Assembly (NCBI GenBank): GCA_034666705.1
Contig: JAXDLH010000288.1
Location: 16,791-80,790, forward strand
DNA: 64,000 bases
Source: JAXDLH01 sp034666705
Lineage (GTDB): Bacteria; Chloroflexota; UBA6077; SHYK01
Reading direction: 5' to 3'
Made by a program: the position numbers and the translations under genes. Each line of letters opens with the position of its first letter. Position 1 is the stretch's first letter. Positions 52,914 through 60,243 of this stretch are shown here, piece after piece. The notes under the pieces were generated by a model, which saw nothing but the letters and a program-made list of their open reading frames with translations, was not told the origin of the DNA and made no database searches.

Positions 52914-54791
52914 GTGGAGAAAACTGTATCCAGTGAGAGCTATGACGAGCTCGACAAGAAGATCGACAGTGCGCTCGATCGCGTCGGCAAGTTCCTCGGC
53001 TTTTGGCTCCGCTTAGCTCTCGTCCTCGGTGCATTGGTGTGGGTCATGTATTACGCACCATTCGCCGACGCGATACGACTGCCGCTCTTCGACGGCGTTT
53101 TGCAGATCAAGGACAATTGGTTCACCTATGTGTTCCAACTTTTCTTTGCGATTTTATTCATGATCGTGCAGTTCGGTGCGCTATTCTGGTTCCTCGGCCG
53201 GGCTCGGGTCTACTGGATGATGCCGGGAGAGATCGGCTTCGGATTCAAGGACTACAAGGGCAACCCTGAGATTCTGGGCCTCGCCTGGCGGATCGTCACG
53301 CTGCTGAAGGGGGTCAAGCACTTCAAGGATATGGGCGGCGAGACCCATCGCGGCCTGCTCATGGTAGGGCCGCCCGGCACCGGCAAGTCCTACCTCGCGC
53401 AGTGTATCGCCACCGAGGCCGGGGTACCGTTCGCCTACGCAAGCGCGCCGAGCTTCCAGAACATGTTCATGGGCATCGGCAACGTACGGGTCATGATGCT
53501 GTTCGGAAAGGCGCGCAAGCTGGCGCGAAAATATGGCGCCTGCATCATCTTCATCGACGAGATCGATGCCATTGGCGCCTCGCGCGGCGCTCAGTCCGGA
53601 GGGGCGCCGATGGGCTTGCTCGGGGGCATGATGGGTGGTGGCAGTGGCTTGCTCAACGAGCTGCTCATGCAAATGGACCCGCCGCCCATGGACCAGAGCA
53701 TGCGGGCGCGGCTCCTTCGCAGCATGGGTCTCCGCGCGAAGCCCGCAGAGCGCCCATCGGTCCTCACGATGGGCGCGACGAACCTTCCGCAGATCCTGGA
53801 CCCGGCACTCTTGCGGCCGGGCCGTTTCGACTGGAAGATCACGATCGACAACCCTGACTTCGATGGCCGCAAGGAGATCCTCGAGTACTACCTCAACAAG
53901 GTCAAGCACGCTCCCGAGCTTTCGGTCGACCGAATGGCGCTCGATACGATTGGCTACACACCGGTAGCCATTAAATACATCGTCAATGAGGCCGTGGTCG
54001 TGGCCCATTTCGAGGACCGGGACGCCGTCGAGTACAGGGACCTCCAGTTGGCAATGGAGATGTACGAGACGGGACTTCGGCAGCCGATCAATAGTATGAA
54101 CTGGGAGGAACGCCGCCGCATCGCCTACCACGAGGCTGGCCACGCGATCGCCCAGGTCAAGGTCATGCCGAAGGAGCGCATCGTCCAGCTTACGATCATT
54201 CGGCACGGCGGTGCGCTCGGCTACATGATGCCGAAGCCCATCGAAGAGGTCTGGGGCTACAGCGTCGACGAATTGCTGTCCGATATCCAGGTCTGTCTCG
54301 CCGGCAAGGCTGCCGAGCAGGTGTATCTGGGCACCGAGTTCACGGGCGCCACGAGCGATCTGCAGAAGGCAACGGCGATCGCCGGCGCGATAATCGGCGT
54401 CTACGGTATGCACGGCACGCTGTACACATATCCCGGCATTCCGGCGAACGGCCCAGATCCCAAGGAAAAGCGCGAGATCGAGAAGCTGCTCGACGAGCAA
54501 TTCACGCGGGTGAAGAGTCTCTTAGCCGAGTACCGAGAGGCCGCCGACGAATTGGTCGACCGGTTGCTCGAATCCGGAAACCTCACCGGCGATGAAGTCA
54601 TCGAGATCATTCGCCACTTCGAGGAGCGAAGGTACGGTCAGGCGAGCCCGGAGACACTCAACGTGCGCACGGAAGAGCGCATGCTCAACGTGCAGACTGC
54701 GTCCCCGCGCGCGGGTGCCGCCGCGGCTGCCCATGGATCGTCATCTACTGATGGCCCGTTCGGTTGGAACTTTGGCCGGCCGGGATGGTAA
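52914..54791 (+). CDS. FtsH-like membrane AAA+ metalloprotease
   Basis: Two membrane helices (about residues 29-47 and 69-95) flank a loop of only about 20 residues, so the usual periplasmic domain of FtsH is nearly absent. The AAA+ module has Walker A GPPGTGKS (152-159), Walker B IIFIDEID and the arginine-finger region LDPALLRPGRFD, interrupted by a Gly/Met-rich insertion (GLLGGMMGGGSGLL). The protease domain has the zinc motif HEAGH and the third ligand in GATSDLQKAT. The C-terminus is a Ser/Ala/Gly tail. It is probably a paralogue of housekeeping FtsH. Confidence 0.88.
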   Translation: MEKTVSSESYDELDKKIDSALDRVGKFLGFWLRLALVLGALVWVMYYAPFADAIRLPLFDGVLQIKDNWFTYVFQLFFAILFMIVQFGALFWFLGRARVYWMMPGEIGFGFKDYKGNPEILGLAWRIVTLLKGVKHFKDMGGETHRGLLMVGPPGTGKSYLAQCIATEAGVPFAYASAPSFQNMFMGIGNVRVMMLFGKARKLARKYGACIIFIDEIDAIGASRGAQSGGAPMGLLGGMMGGGSGLLNELLMQMDPPPMDQSMRARLLRSMGLRAKPAERPSVLTMGATNLPQILDPALLRPGRFDWKITIDNPDFDGRKEILEYYLNKVKHAPELSVDRMALDTIGYTPVAIKYIVNEAVVVAHFEDRDAVEYRDLQLAMEMYETGLRQPINSMNWEERRRIAYHEAGHAIAQVKVMPKERIVQLTIIRHGGALGYMMPKPIEEVWGYSVDELLSDIQVCLAGKAAEQVYLGTEFTGATSDLQKATAIAGAIIGVYGMHGTLYTYPGIPANGPDPKEKREIEKLLDEQFTRVKSLLAEYREAADELVDRLLESGNLTGDEVIEIIRHFEERRYGQASPETLNVRTEERMLNVQTASPRAGAAAAAHGSSSTDGPFGWNFGRPGW

Positions 54792-54815
54792 CGACTGCGC
54801 TGCCTTGAGCGACCT

Positions 54816-54849
54816 GGGGGGCTGTCCGAATCACGGGCAGCCCCCTCTT
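54816..54849 (+). terminator. Rho-independent terminator after the FtsH-like gene
   Basis: GGGGGCTG (54817-54824) pairs with CAGCCCCC (54838-54845), with further inner pairing, and is followed by TCTTT. It lies 25 nt after the stop and just before the convergent membrane protein gene. Confidence 0.7.
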
Positions 54850-54870
54850 TCCGCACCCACCAGCAGCCAG

Positions 54871-55845
54871 TTACGCCCCGCCGCGCAGCCGGGCGTCGAT
54901 GCGGCTCCAGATCGAGGCGCCATCGCGCAGGTGGTAAAAGAGGACCGTCACACCAATGGCCGGCACCGGCGAGAAGACGACTTGCGCGACGGCGATCCCC
55001 ATACTGTTCACCAGCCGCTCCGGCAGCATCCCACGCGTAACGAGCGGTGCGAGCAGCCCGTAAGAAAGCGATGAAAGGATCGACATCAGCAGCAGCGGCA
55101 CGAGCAAGAGGAGGGCCATTGCCCCCGCCGTCCGCCACCAGTTGCCGCGAACGAGCTCCGCACTCCGATACAGCGCTTCAGCGGGCCCACGCCCCTCGAC
55201 GATCACCGCCTGCACGAAGACCGCCCACTTCACGAGCGCGTCCGTCAGCACGGCGCACGCGACGATTGAGGCGAGGCCCGTCAGCGCCAGCATGAACCAG
55301 TAAAATCGCGGGTCCCCGGCGAGATCGATCTGCAGGATAACGAGGAAGCCGAGGTAAAACAGCGCGAGGAAGGCCGCAATCGCGGCAAGGCCCAGGACGA
55401 CGAGCAGTCCCGCGAGGAGCATTGCCCCGGCGAGGCGCCAGAACAGCCGCAGTGCCGTCCCGTAAGCCCTCAGGAGCAACACGGGCTCACCGTCGAGCCA
55501 ATCCGCCACCATCTGGCACGCCGCGGCGGTCATGAGCACAAACAGGAACGCGCTGAAGAAGCTGACGAGCAACAGCGCCACCGAGAGTCCGAGCGCCGGG
55601 GTGAGGGCCTCCGCCGAGCGGGTCTGGAGGAGGCCGAGGGTCGAATCCAGAAGGAGCGAGATGAGGACGAGCGTGGGCACCAAACCCGGAAGCTGGGCGA
55701 TGACGGCCGCGGCGAGATGCAGACGCCAGCGCCGCCAGTAGATCCGGAAGCTCTGCGCTATCAGGCGATTGACGTCGAGCGGGCGACGACGCGCTGAATC
55801 AGTTTGGTCCGCTGATCTAGTCTCGCGCTGTAGGTTAGTGGACAT
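54871..55845 (-). CDS. Polytopic membrane protein of unknown function
   Basis: The 324-residue protein has about six membrane segments after a hydrophilic N-terminus (LDVNRLIAQSFRIYWRRWRL). The pattern, including GRGPAEALYRSAELVRGNWW between the fourth and fifth helices, resembles the YciC/glycerophosphoryl-diester-phosphodiesterase membrane domain group. These are often annotated only as integral membrane proteins. No catalytic residues stand out. It is alone and diverges from the pyrophosphatase gene. Confidence 0.6.
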   Translation of the reverse strand: MSTNLQRETRSADQTDSARRRPLDVNRLIAQSFRIYWRRWRLHLAAAVIAQLPGLVPTLVLISLLLDSTLGLLQTRSAEALTPALGLSVALLLVSFFSAFLFVLMTAAACQMVADWLDGEPVLLLRAYGTALRLFWRLAGAMLLAGLLVVLGLAAIAAFLALFYLGFLVILQIDLAGDPRFYWFMLALTGLASIVACAVLTDALVKWAVFVQAVIVEGRGPAEALYRSAELVRGNWWRTAGAMALLLLVPLLLMSILSSLSYGLLAPLVTRGMLPERLVNSMGIAVAQVVFSPVPAIGVTVLFYHLRDGASIWSRIDARLRGGA

Positions 55846-55868
55846 GCGCGCATTGTAGGGGGGCAGGG

Positions 55869-56477
55869 TTGCAGGGGTCGAAGGAGCGGATCCTCATCGC
55901 GACGACGAGCGCTGGCAAGCTTCGCGAGTTCGCGTCGCTCTTTGCCAATCTGCCCTGGACGCCGGTCCGTCCCGCAGACGTCGGAGTGCTTCTCGACGTC
56001 GAGGAAACAGGCACGACCTTCGTCGAAAACGCCCGCCTGAAGGCCTGGGCGAACTTCCACGCATCCGGGATACCGACGGTCGCGGAGGACTCAGGGCTGC
56101 AGATCGACGCCCTCAACGGCGAGCCGGGCGTGTACAGCGCGCGCTGGCATGGCCTGCCCGATGGCCCCGTGAAGAACGCCTACGTCCTGGAGCGGCTCCA
56201 GGGTGTACCGAAGAGCCGTCGTGGTTGTCGGTATCGGTGCGCCATCGTCTTCGTGGACCGCGATGCGCGCGAGCACATCTTCGAGGGTGTCTGCGCTGGC
56301 CGCATCGCCGATGCGCCCGCGGGAGAGGGAGGATTCGGCTACGACCCGATCGTGCTCATCCCAGGTCGCGGGCGCACGATGGCAGAGCTAAGCGAGGAGC
56401 AAAAGAACGAAATCAGCCACCGCGGCCGTGCTGCCCGGAAGCTGATCCGTCATCTACGGCACTACGGCCGGCTATAA
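55869..56477 (+). CDS. rdgB: XTP/dITP pyrophosphatase (RdgB/HAM1)
   Basis: The enzyme hydrolyses non-canonical purine nucleoside triphosphates to keep them out of DNA. It has the nucleotide-binding ILIATTSAGKLREF, TFVENARLKA, the catalytic AEDSGLQIDALNGEPGVYSA and GGFGYDPIVLIP, with SHRGRA near the end. Length is 202 aa. The start is TTG 55869, 23 nt after the divergent gene's start, and no better start is available. Confidence 0.94.
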   Translation: MQGSKERILIATTSAGKLREFASLFANLPWTPVRPADVGVLLDVEETGTTFVENARLKAWANFHASGIPTVAEDSGLQIDALNGEPGVYSARWHGLPDGPVKNAYVLERLQGVPKSRRGCRYRCAIVFVDRDAREHIFEGVCAGRIADAPAGEGGFGYDPIVLIPGRGRTMAELSEEQKNEISHRGRAARKLIRHLRHYGRL

Positions 56478-56478
56478 T
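56473..56478 (+). promoter_or_regulatory. -10 box (TATAAT) of tRNA-Pro
   Basis: A perfect TATAAT overlapping the rdgB stop lies 10 nt before the mature tRNA 5' end. No TTGACA-like -35 is evident. Confidence 0.5.
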
Positions 56479-56488
56479 TCCGCACGCA

Positions 56489-56562
56489 CGGGGCGTAGCG
56501 CAGTCCGGCAGCGCGCTTGGTTTGGGACCAAGAGGTCCCCGGTTCGAATCCGGGCGCCCCGA
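56489..56562 (+). tRNA. tRNA-Pro (anticodon UGG)
   Basis: The acceptor pairs CGGGGCG with CGCCCCG, and the discriminator is A. The anticodon stem CTTGG/CCAAG encloses TTTGGGA (anticodon UGG). The T arm contains CCGGTTCGAATCCGG. The CCA end is not encoded. Confidence 0.97.
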
Positions 56563-56739
56563 CCCCTTCCCTCGCTAAGAGCGATCGGCAACAGGCGGGG
56601 CCGACGCGATAGTCAAACCACCCGGACGATGAATGTGGCTGTTCTGCACAGCGGCGGAACCTGGCCTTGCAGACCGACCGCCGCTTCTCGTCCACCATGC
56701 TGCTGCCTATTGCCGGTCGCTCGACGTCGGTTTGTCGGC

Positions 56740-56835
56740 AGGGGCGATGGCTTGCCTCGCCCGCGTGCCCACGATCTTGGTCCTATCGACCGTTCTCCCC
56801 GCCTGCGGCGGGCGGGCGAGGCAAGCCTCGCCCCT
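56740..56835. repeat. Long inverted repeat, REP/MITE-like element
   Basis: A 25-nt arm (56740-56764, AGGGGCGATGGCTTGCCTCG...) is complementary to a 24-nt arm (56812-56835) with a single-base insertion, around a 47-bp spacer. The arms consist of GGGGCGA-GGCTTGCC-type sequence that itself can fold. No transposase is nearby. Confidence 0.6.
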
Positions 56836-56904
56836 ACCCCCGGTCCAAGCGTTGCGTCGCAGCGTGTCGTGGCGCCGCGTGGCGTGAGCCGTTGCATACG
56901 TGCA

Positions 56905-56950
56905 CAGTGGACGCGGGCCAGTGGTATGCGTAAGCAGTGAACGCGGGCCA
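56905..56950 (+). repeat. Two 16-bp direct repeats with 30-bp period
   Basis: CAGTGGACGCGGGCCA (56905-56920) and CAGTGAACGCGGGCCA (56935-56950) differ by one base. The 12 bases before each are also similar, giving an imperfect tandem unit of about 28-30 bp. Confidence 0.6.
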
Positions 56951-57041
56951 AGCGTTGCTTCGCAGCCTATCACGGCGCCGCCAGGGAGCGTCGATCACGT
57001 CCAGCGCACGGCAATCGGCTCGGGCACAAGGCGTGTCAACT

Positions 57042-57148
57042 GTTCCACTTGCATCCCTCGCCCAAGCCCACTGGAACTCACCCGGCGGATCAGTAGAGCC
57101 GACTGCCCCGCGTTCCACTTGCATCCCTCGCCCAAGCCCACTGGAACT
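57042..57148 (+). repeat. Two identical 37-bp direct repeats separated by 33 bp
   Basis: Copies at 57042-57078 and 57112-57148 are identical, start GTTCCACTTGCATCCCTCGC and end CCCACTGGAACT, with GTTCCA and TGGAAC as terminal inverted repeats. A partial third start (GTTCCAC, 57178-57184) follows. A flanking GGGCACAAGGCG block also occurs twice. The geometry resembles a one-spacer CRISPR, but see the rejected list. Confidence 0.7.
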
Positions 57149-57235
57149 GATCGTCGCGGGCACAAGGCGGGTCAGCCGTTCCACCTTCCGTGCCGCATCA
57201 CGCGGCGGCTTCACTGCTGCCGATGGCTGTGCACC

Positions 57236-58495
57236 CTAACTCAGTAGAGCCTCACTGTCTGCCGCATGCTCGGGCGAGCTGCTGGCGGTTTGCGCGGCCT
57301 CGCGGAGCAGCGCCGCGCGCTGGGTTTCATACGCTTTGTCGTCCACATCGCCCCGGTCGTGAGCCAGGTCCAGCGCCACGATTCGCTCGACGATGTCATC
57401 CGCAGGCCCAGTGCGTACAGCAGCCAGGGCGGGTGTCGCCAGTGCAGCACGACGCCTCCCGAAGGCGAACGCGACGACCGCGAGGCCGATGATCAGCCCA
57501 CCGCCGGCGATCGCAACTGGCGGAATCGACGCAAACGGGCCGCCGCGCACAGGAAGATCGCTGAAGGTCACGCCGACCGGCGTGCCAGGCGTGAATGGAC
57601 CGCCGCTCATCGTCAGATACTGGCGGCCGCTCACGTCGCTCGTCGTCTTGCCACCAAGCTGGTCGCTCTGCAGGCCGGGGCCCGGGAAAGGCGAAAACAC
57701 GAGAAACTTACTCACGGGGTACCGAATCGTGCGCTGAAATAGTGCGTTGGTCGCGTCATATGGGACGCGGTAGGTGAAGCCGATCTCCGTCGCGCCCGGG
57801 ACGATTGGCGCGAGTGAGGCAACGCCGCGGTCGATCTGAATCAGCCGCGATGCATCGAGCCCGAACTCCACCTGCAAATCGAACGCACCGGGCGGGAGGC
57901 CGAAAACCAGCAATCCCGACGGCCCACCGGGCCCGTCGGCCTGGGGCGCAAAGGTCCGATCGGTCGGGTTCACGATCCTGTGGAACTCCAGGACGCTCAG
58001 CACCTGATTGTTCTGGTCGATGCTGGAGAGCACGATCGCGCTCTGGTCGAAGCGCAGACCCGGATCGGTATTGACCGTCTCGTAGACGGTGATGTCCGTC
58101 GTCACGGTGTCGCCTTCCGTCGGCGGATCGATGCGGTTGCCATACGTCGTGCCGCTGAAGTCCAAAGCGACCAGATACGCCGCGCCATCCTGCCGCGGGA
58201 CCCCCTCCACGCGGAAGCGGCCACCGTCGTTTACGCTCCCATGCAGCGTGCTGCCGACGTCATCCATCGTGAAGATGGCGACCTGAACGTCCAGATCGCC
58301 CGGCAGGACGCTTCCGGCCGTACCGAGCGTAATCGTACCTTCCACGTTGAATGGCGGTCCGCTGGGGGCTGTCACCGGGCTCGATGTCGGCGCGGTATTC
58401 TGGGCGAATGCCACGCTGGACCCGGCGAGCAGCAACGTGAGCTCGGCCAGCAGCGCGAGCCATCGAGCGTGGGTGGAAGTCAGTTTGCGAGCCAT
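57236..58495 (-). CDS. Secreted, C-terminally anchored protein of the cytochrome c maturation operon
   Basis: I do not recognise a named family. A signal peptide (LLAELTLLLAGSSVAFAQ) is followed by a carboxypeptidase-regulatory-like beta domain (about residues 45-135; NVEGTITLGTAGSVLPGDLD). A second beta-rich region follows, then a membrane helix (about 325-350; PVAIAGGGLIIGLAVVAFAF). A short cytosolic end (IVERIVALDLAHDRGDVDDK) resembles SHOCT or the CcmI-type bundle. ATG 58495 has GGAGG just upstream and overlaps the preceding gene by 16 nt, so it is the last gene of the ccm transcript. A role in heme or apocytochrome handling is only inferred. Confidence 0.6.
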   Translation of the reverse strand: MARKLTSTHARWLALLAELTLLLAGSSVAFAQNTAPTSSPVTAPSGPPFNVEGTITLGTAGSVLPGDLDVQVAIFTMDDVGSTLHGSVNDGGRFRVEGVPRQDGAAYLVALDFSGTTYGNRIDPPTEGDTVTTDITVYETVNTDPGLRFDQSAIVLSSIDQNNQVLSVLEFHRIVNPTDRTFAPQADGPGGPSGLLVFGLPPGAFDLQVEFGLDASRLIQIDRGVASLAPIVPGATEIGFTYRVPYDATNALFQRTIRYPVSKFLVFSPFPGPGLQSDQLGGKTTSDVSGRQYLTMSGGPFTPGTPVGVTFSDLPVRGGPFASIPPVAIAGGGLIIGLAVVAFAFGRRRAALATPALAAVRTGPADDIVERIVALDLAHDRGDVDDKAYETQRAALLREAAQTASSSPEHAADSEALLS

Positions 58496-59772
58496 GAGCC
58501 TCCGTTGTCCGTGCTGAGGTAGAAATTGTGCGCTTCGTCGACGACGGCGATGCGGTCGCCGCGCGCGCCGCCGGCGGTGAGCGAGCCACGGAACGGCAGT
58601 TTCACCCAATCGGCCCCCTTACTGGCCGAGCGAAACAGGCCATCGGTCGTCGCGGCGTAGACCGCGTCACGACTCGGGTCGGCGAAGACGGTGCGCGTCG
58701 AGCCCACGAGGGCCAGACCCGCCGCTCCGGCGGCCGCGCTCCACGTCCGCCCGCCGTCTGCCGAACGGCGAACCGAGCCGCCGACGGCCGCGAACAGCAC
58801 GTCGGCATCGCCTTCAGGAAGCACGGCGAGCGCGCCAACGTCCTGGGGGAGCGCGCTCCCGGTCTGCTCCCAATGCGAGCCATCGCGAGACAGCAGGACG
58901 CCGACATTCGCCACGTAGGCATAGAGCCCTTCGGCCCCCAGCCCGGCCCCACGCACGTCGCCACGTGGGAGGTCTGACTGGCCTGGCGTCCAACTCGCTC
59001 CGCCGTCTCCACTCTGGAGGAGCACGTTCGGGCCGAAGGCAAGTCGCCGCGCGCGGTCGGGCATATCCACGATAGCGCGCACGTCGCCGTCGATACTCAC
59101 CGGCTGCCAGCTTCGTCCATTGGCGCTGCGGATCAGGCCGGTCTGGTGCGCCAACCAGTACGTTCCCGCCTGATCGATCATGACCATATTCGCCTGATCA
59201 GCGGGGAGGGCCGCCAGGGGTGCTTGCGCAGCCTGCGTGCTCTGCGCGCGGAGATAGATCGCCGTGATGCCGACCAACACGAGCAGTGCGACCGCACCGC
59301 CGATGGCGAGCGGCAGGCGCGGCAGGGCGCGGCTCGCGGCCGCAGGGCGCGCTGTGGTGGACCGCGCGACGGGTCGTGAGTCGACCCAAGGCTGTGCAGG
59401 GGGACCGCCCGTGGGCGCCTCAGCGGCTGACCCAGGGTGGAGCGCCCCAACAAGACGGGCTGCCTCCCGTTCGATCTCCGCTCGGACCCGCGCGCGTTGC
59501 GCATCGCGCGTGTCGAGCTCCTGCAACGCCAGCGCAGCGCGCCGTCGATGGTGATCGCGCACCGCTGCATAGTCCCCTTCGGAGAGATTGCCAAGCTCGC
59601 GATCGAGCTCGGCATCCTGGAGGTCAGCCAGCGCCGCGCGGTAGCGCTCGTCCCACTCACGAGCGTCGTCCGGCTCACTTCGGGCGCGCGTCGGTACCCG
59701 GCCGATGAGGAGCGGCTGCGCCATGATGCTCAGCACCACCGCGATCAAGAGCAAGGCGGCAAGCGTCGTCAC
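58480..59772 (-). CDS. CcmI-like N-terminal region fused to a BNR/sortilin-type beta-propeller
   Basis: Residues 1-95 look like the CcmI/CycH start: one membrane helix and the bundle ALADLQDAELDRELGNLSEG, DYAAVRDHHRRR. A Pro/Ala-rich linker leads to a second helix (about 150-172) and then about 250 residues of repeated Asp-box motifs (SGDGGASW, SRDGSHW, RSADGGRTW, STDNGGSW), as in BNR/Ycf48-like propellers. In proteobacteria CcmI instead carries TPR repeats that hold apocytochrome. The propeller may replace that scaffold here. It overlaps ccmH by 4 nt. Confidence 0.8.
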   Translation of the reverse strand: MTTLAALLLIAVVLSIMAQPLLIGRVPTRARSEPDDAREWDERYRAALADLQDAELDRELGNLSEGDYAAVRDHHRRRAALALQELDTRDAQRARVRAEIEREAARLVGALHPGSAAEAPTGGPPAQPWVDSRPVARSTTARPAAASRALPRLPLAIGGAVALLVLVGITAIYLRAQSTQAAQAPLAALPADQANMVMIDQAGTYWLAHQTGLIRSANGRSWQPVSIDGDVRAIVDMPDRARRLAFGPNVLLQSGDGGASWTPGQSDLPRGDVRGAGLGAEGLYAYVANVGVLLSRDGSHWEQTGSALPQDVGALAVLPEGDADVLFAAVGGSVRRSADGGRTWSAAAGAAGLALVGSTRTVFADPSRDAVYAATTDGLFRSASKGADWVKLPFRGSLTAGGARGDRIAVVDEAHNFYLSTDNGGSWLAN

Positions 59773-60236
59773 CGCAGCGGCTCATCGCGCACGCGCTCGA
59801 ATGCCCGATCGACTTCGGCGAGGTACCGGTCCTCTACCGGATCCGCAGCCTCCGCTTCCGCAGGCCCCCGCCCGCGCTGACGTACCTTCCAGATAAGGAA
59901 GCCAAGCGTCGCGAGCAACGCCAGGTACGGCGTGACCCAGGCGGTAATGGTGAAGCCGTTGCGCGGGGGCGCCTCGAGGATGTTCTCACCGTAGCGGTCG
60001 ACAAAATACTGGATGATCTCGTCGTGCGAGTCACCAGCCGCAACCTTCTCCCGGATCACGCCGCGCATCTGCGTGGCGAGCTCCGACGGCGAGTCGGCCA
60101 CCGAGAGGCCCTGGCACACCGGACACTGCAGCTCCTGCGCGATCTTCCGCGCTTGATCGTCCGTGGTCTCCGCCACCGCGGGGAGCGCCAGCAACATGAG
60201 GGCAGCGAGAGCGAGGGCGAGGGTGCGGATCGCCAT
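59769..60236 (-). CDS. ccmH: Cytochrome c maturation protein CcmH (CcmH/CycL/NrfF)
   Basis: CcmH helps to present reduced apocytochrome c to the heme lyase CcmF. A signal helix (LALALAALMLLALPAVAE) precedes the domain with the thiol motif LQCPVCQGLSVADS and the GDSHDEIIQYFVDRYGENIL segment. A C-terminal membrane helix (WVTPYLALLATLGFLIWKV) follows. ATG 60236 gives 155 aa. Confidence 0.93.
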   Translation of the reverse strand: MAIRTLALALAALMLLALPAVAETTDDQARKIAQELQCPVCQGLSVADSPSELATQMRGVIREKVAAGDSHDEIIQYFVDRYGENILEAPPRNGFTITAWVTPYLALLATLGFLIWKVRQRGRGPAEAEAADPVEDRYLAEVDRAFERVRDEPLR

Positions 60237-60243
60237 CAGAATG

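Larger units (their letters stand above)
56563..57235. other. Non-coding, repeat-rich gap between tRNA-Pro and the ccm operon
   Basis: About 670 bp without a credible gene. It holds an inverted repeat, a pair of 16-bp direct repeats, imperfect 40-bp repeats (GCGTTGC and GGCGCCG blocks at about 56842-56880 and 56946-56985) and two 37-bp identical repeats. Short ORFs across it have no ribosome sites or family features. It looks like debris of a repetitive element family, not a functional locus. Confidence 0.6.

Noticed and set aside
53181..54500. Long minus-strand ORF opposite the FtsH-like gene
   Set aside because: The plus strand encodes Walker and HEAGH motifs in frame; the antisense frame has none.
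57042..57148. Possible CRISPR array (two 37-bp repeats, 33-bp spacer)
   Set aside because: Only two units, no cas genes anywhere in the window, and neighbouring blocks outside the units are also duplicated, which points to a mosaic repeat region.
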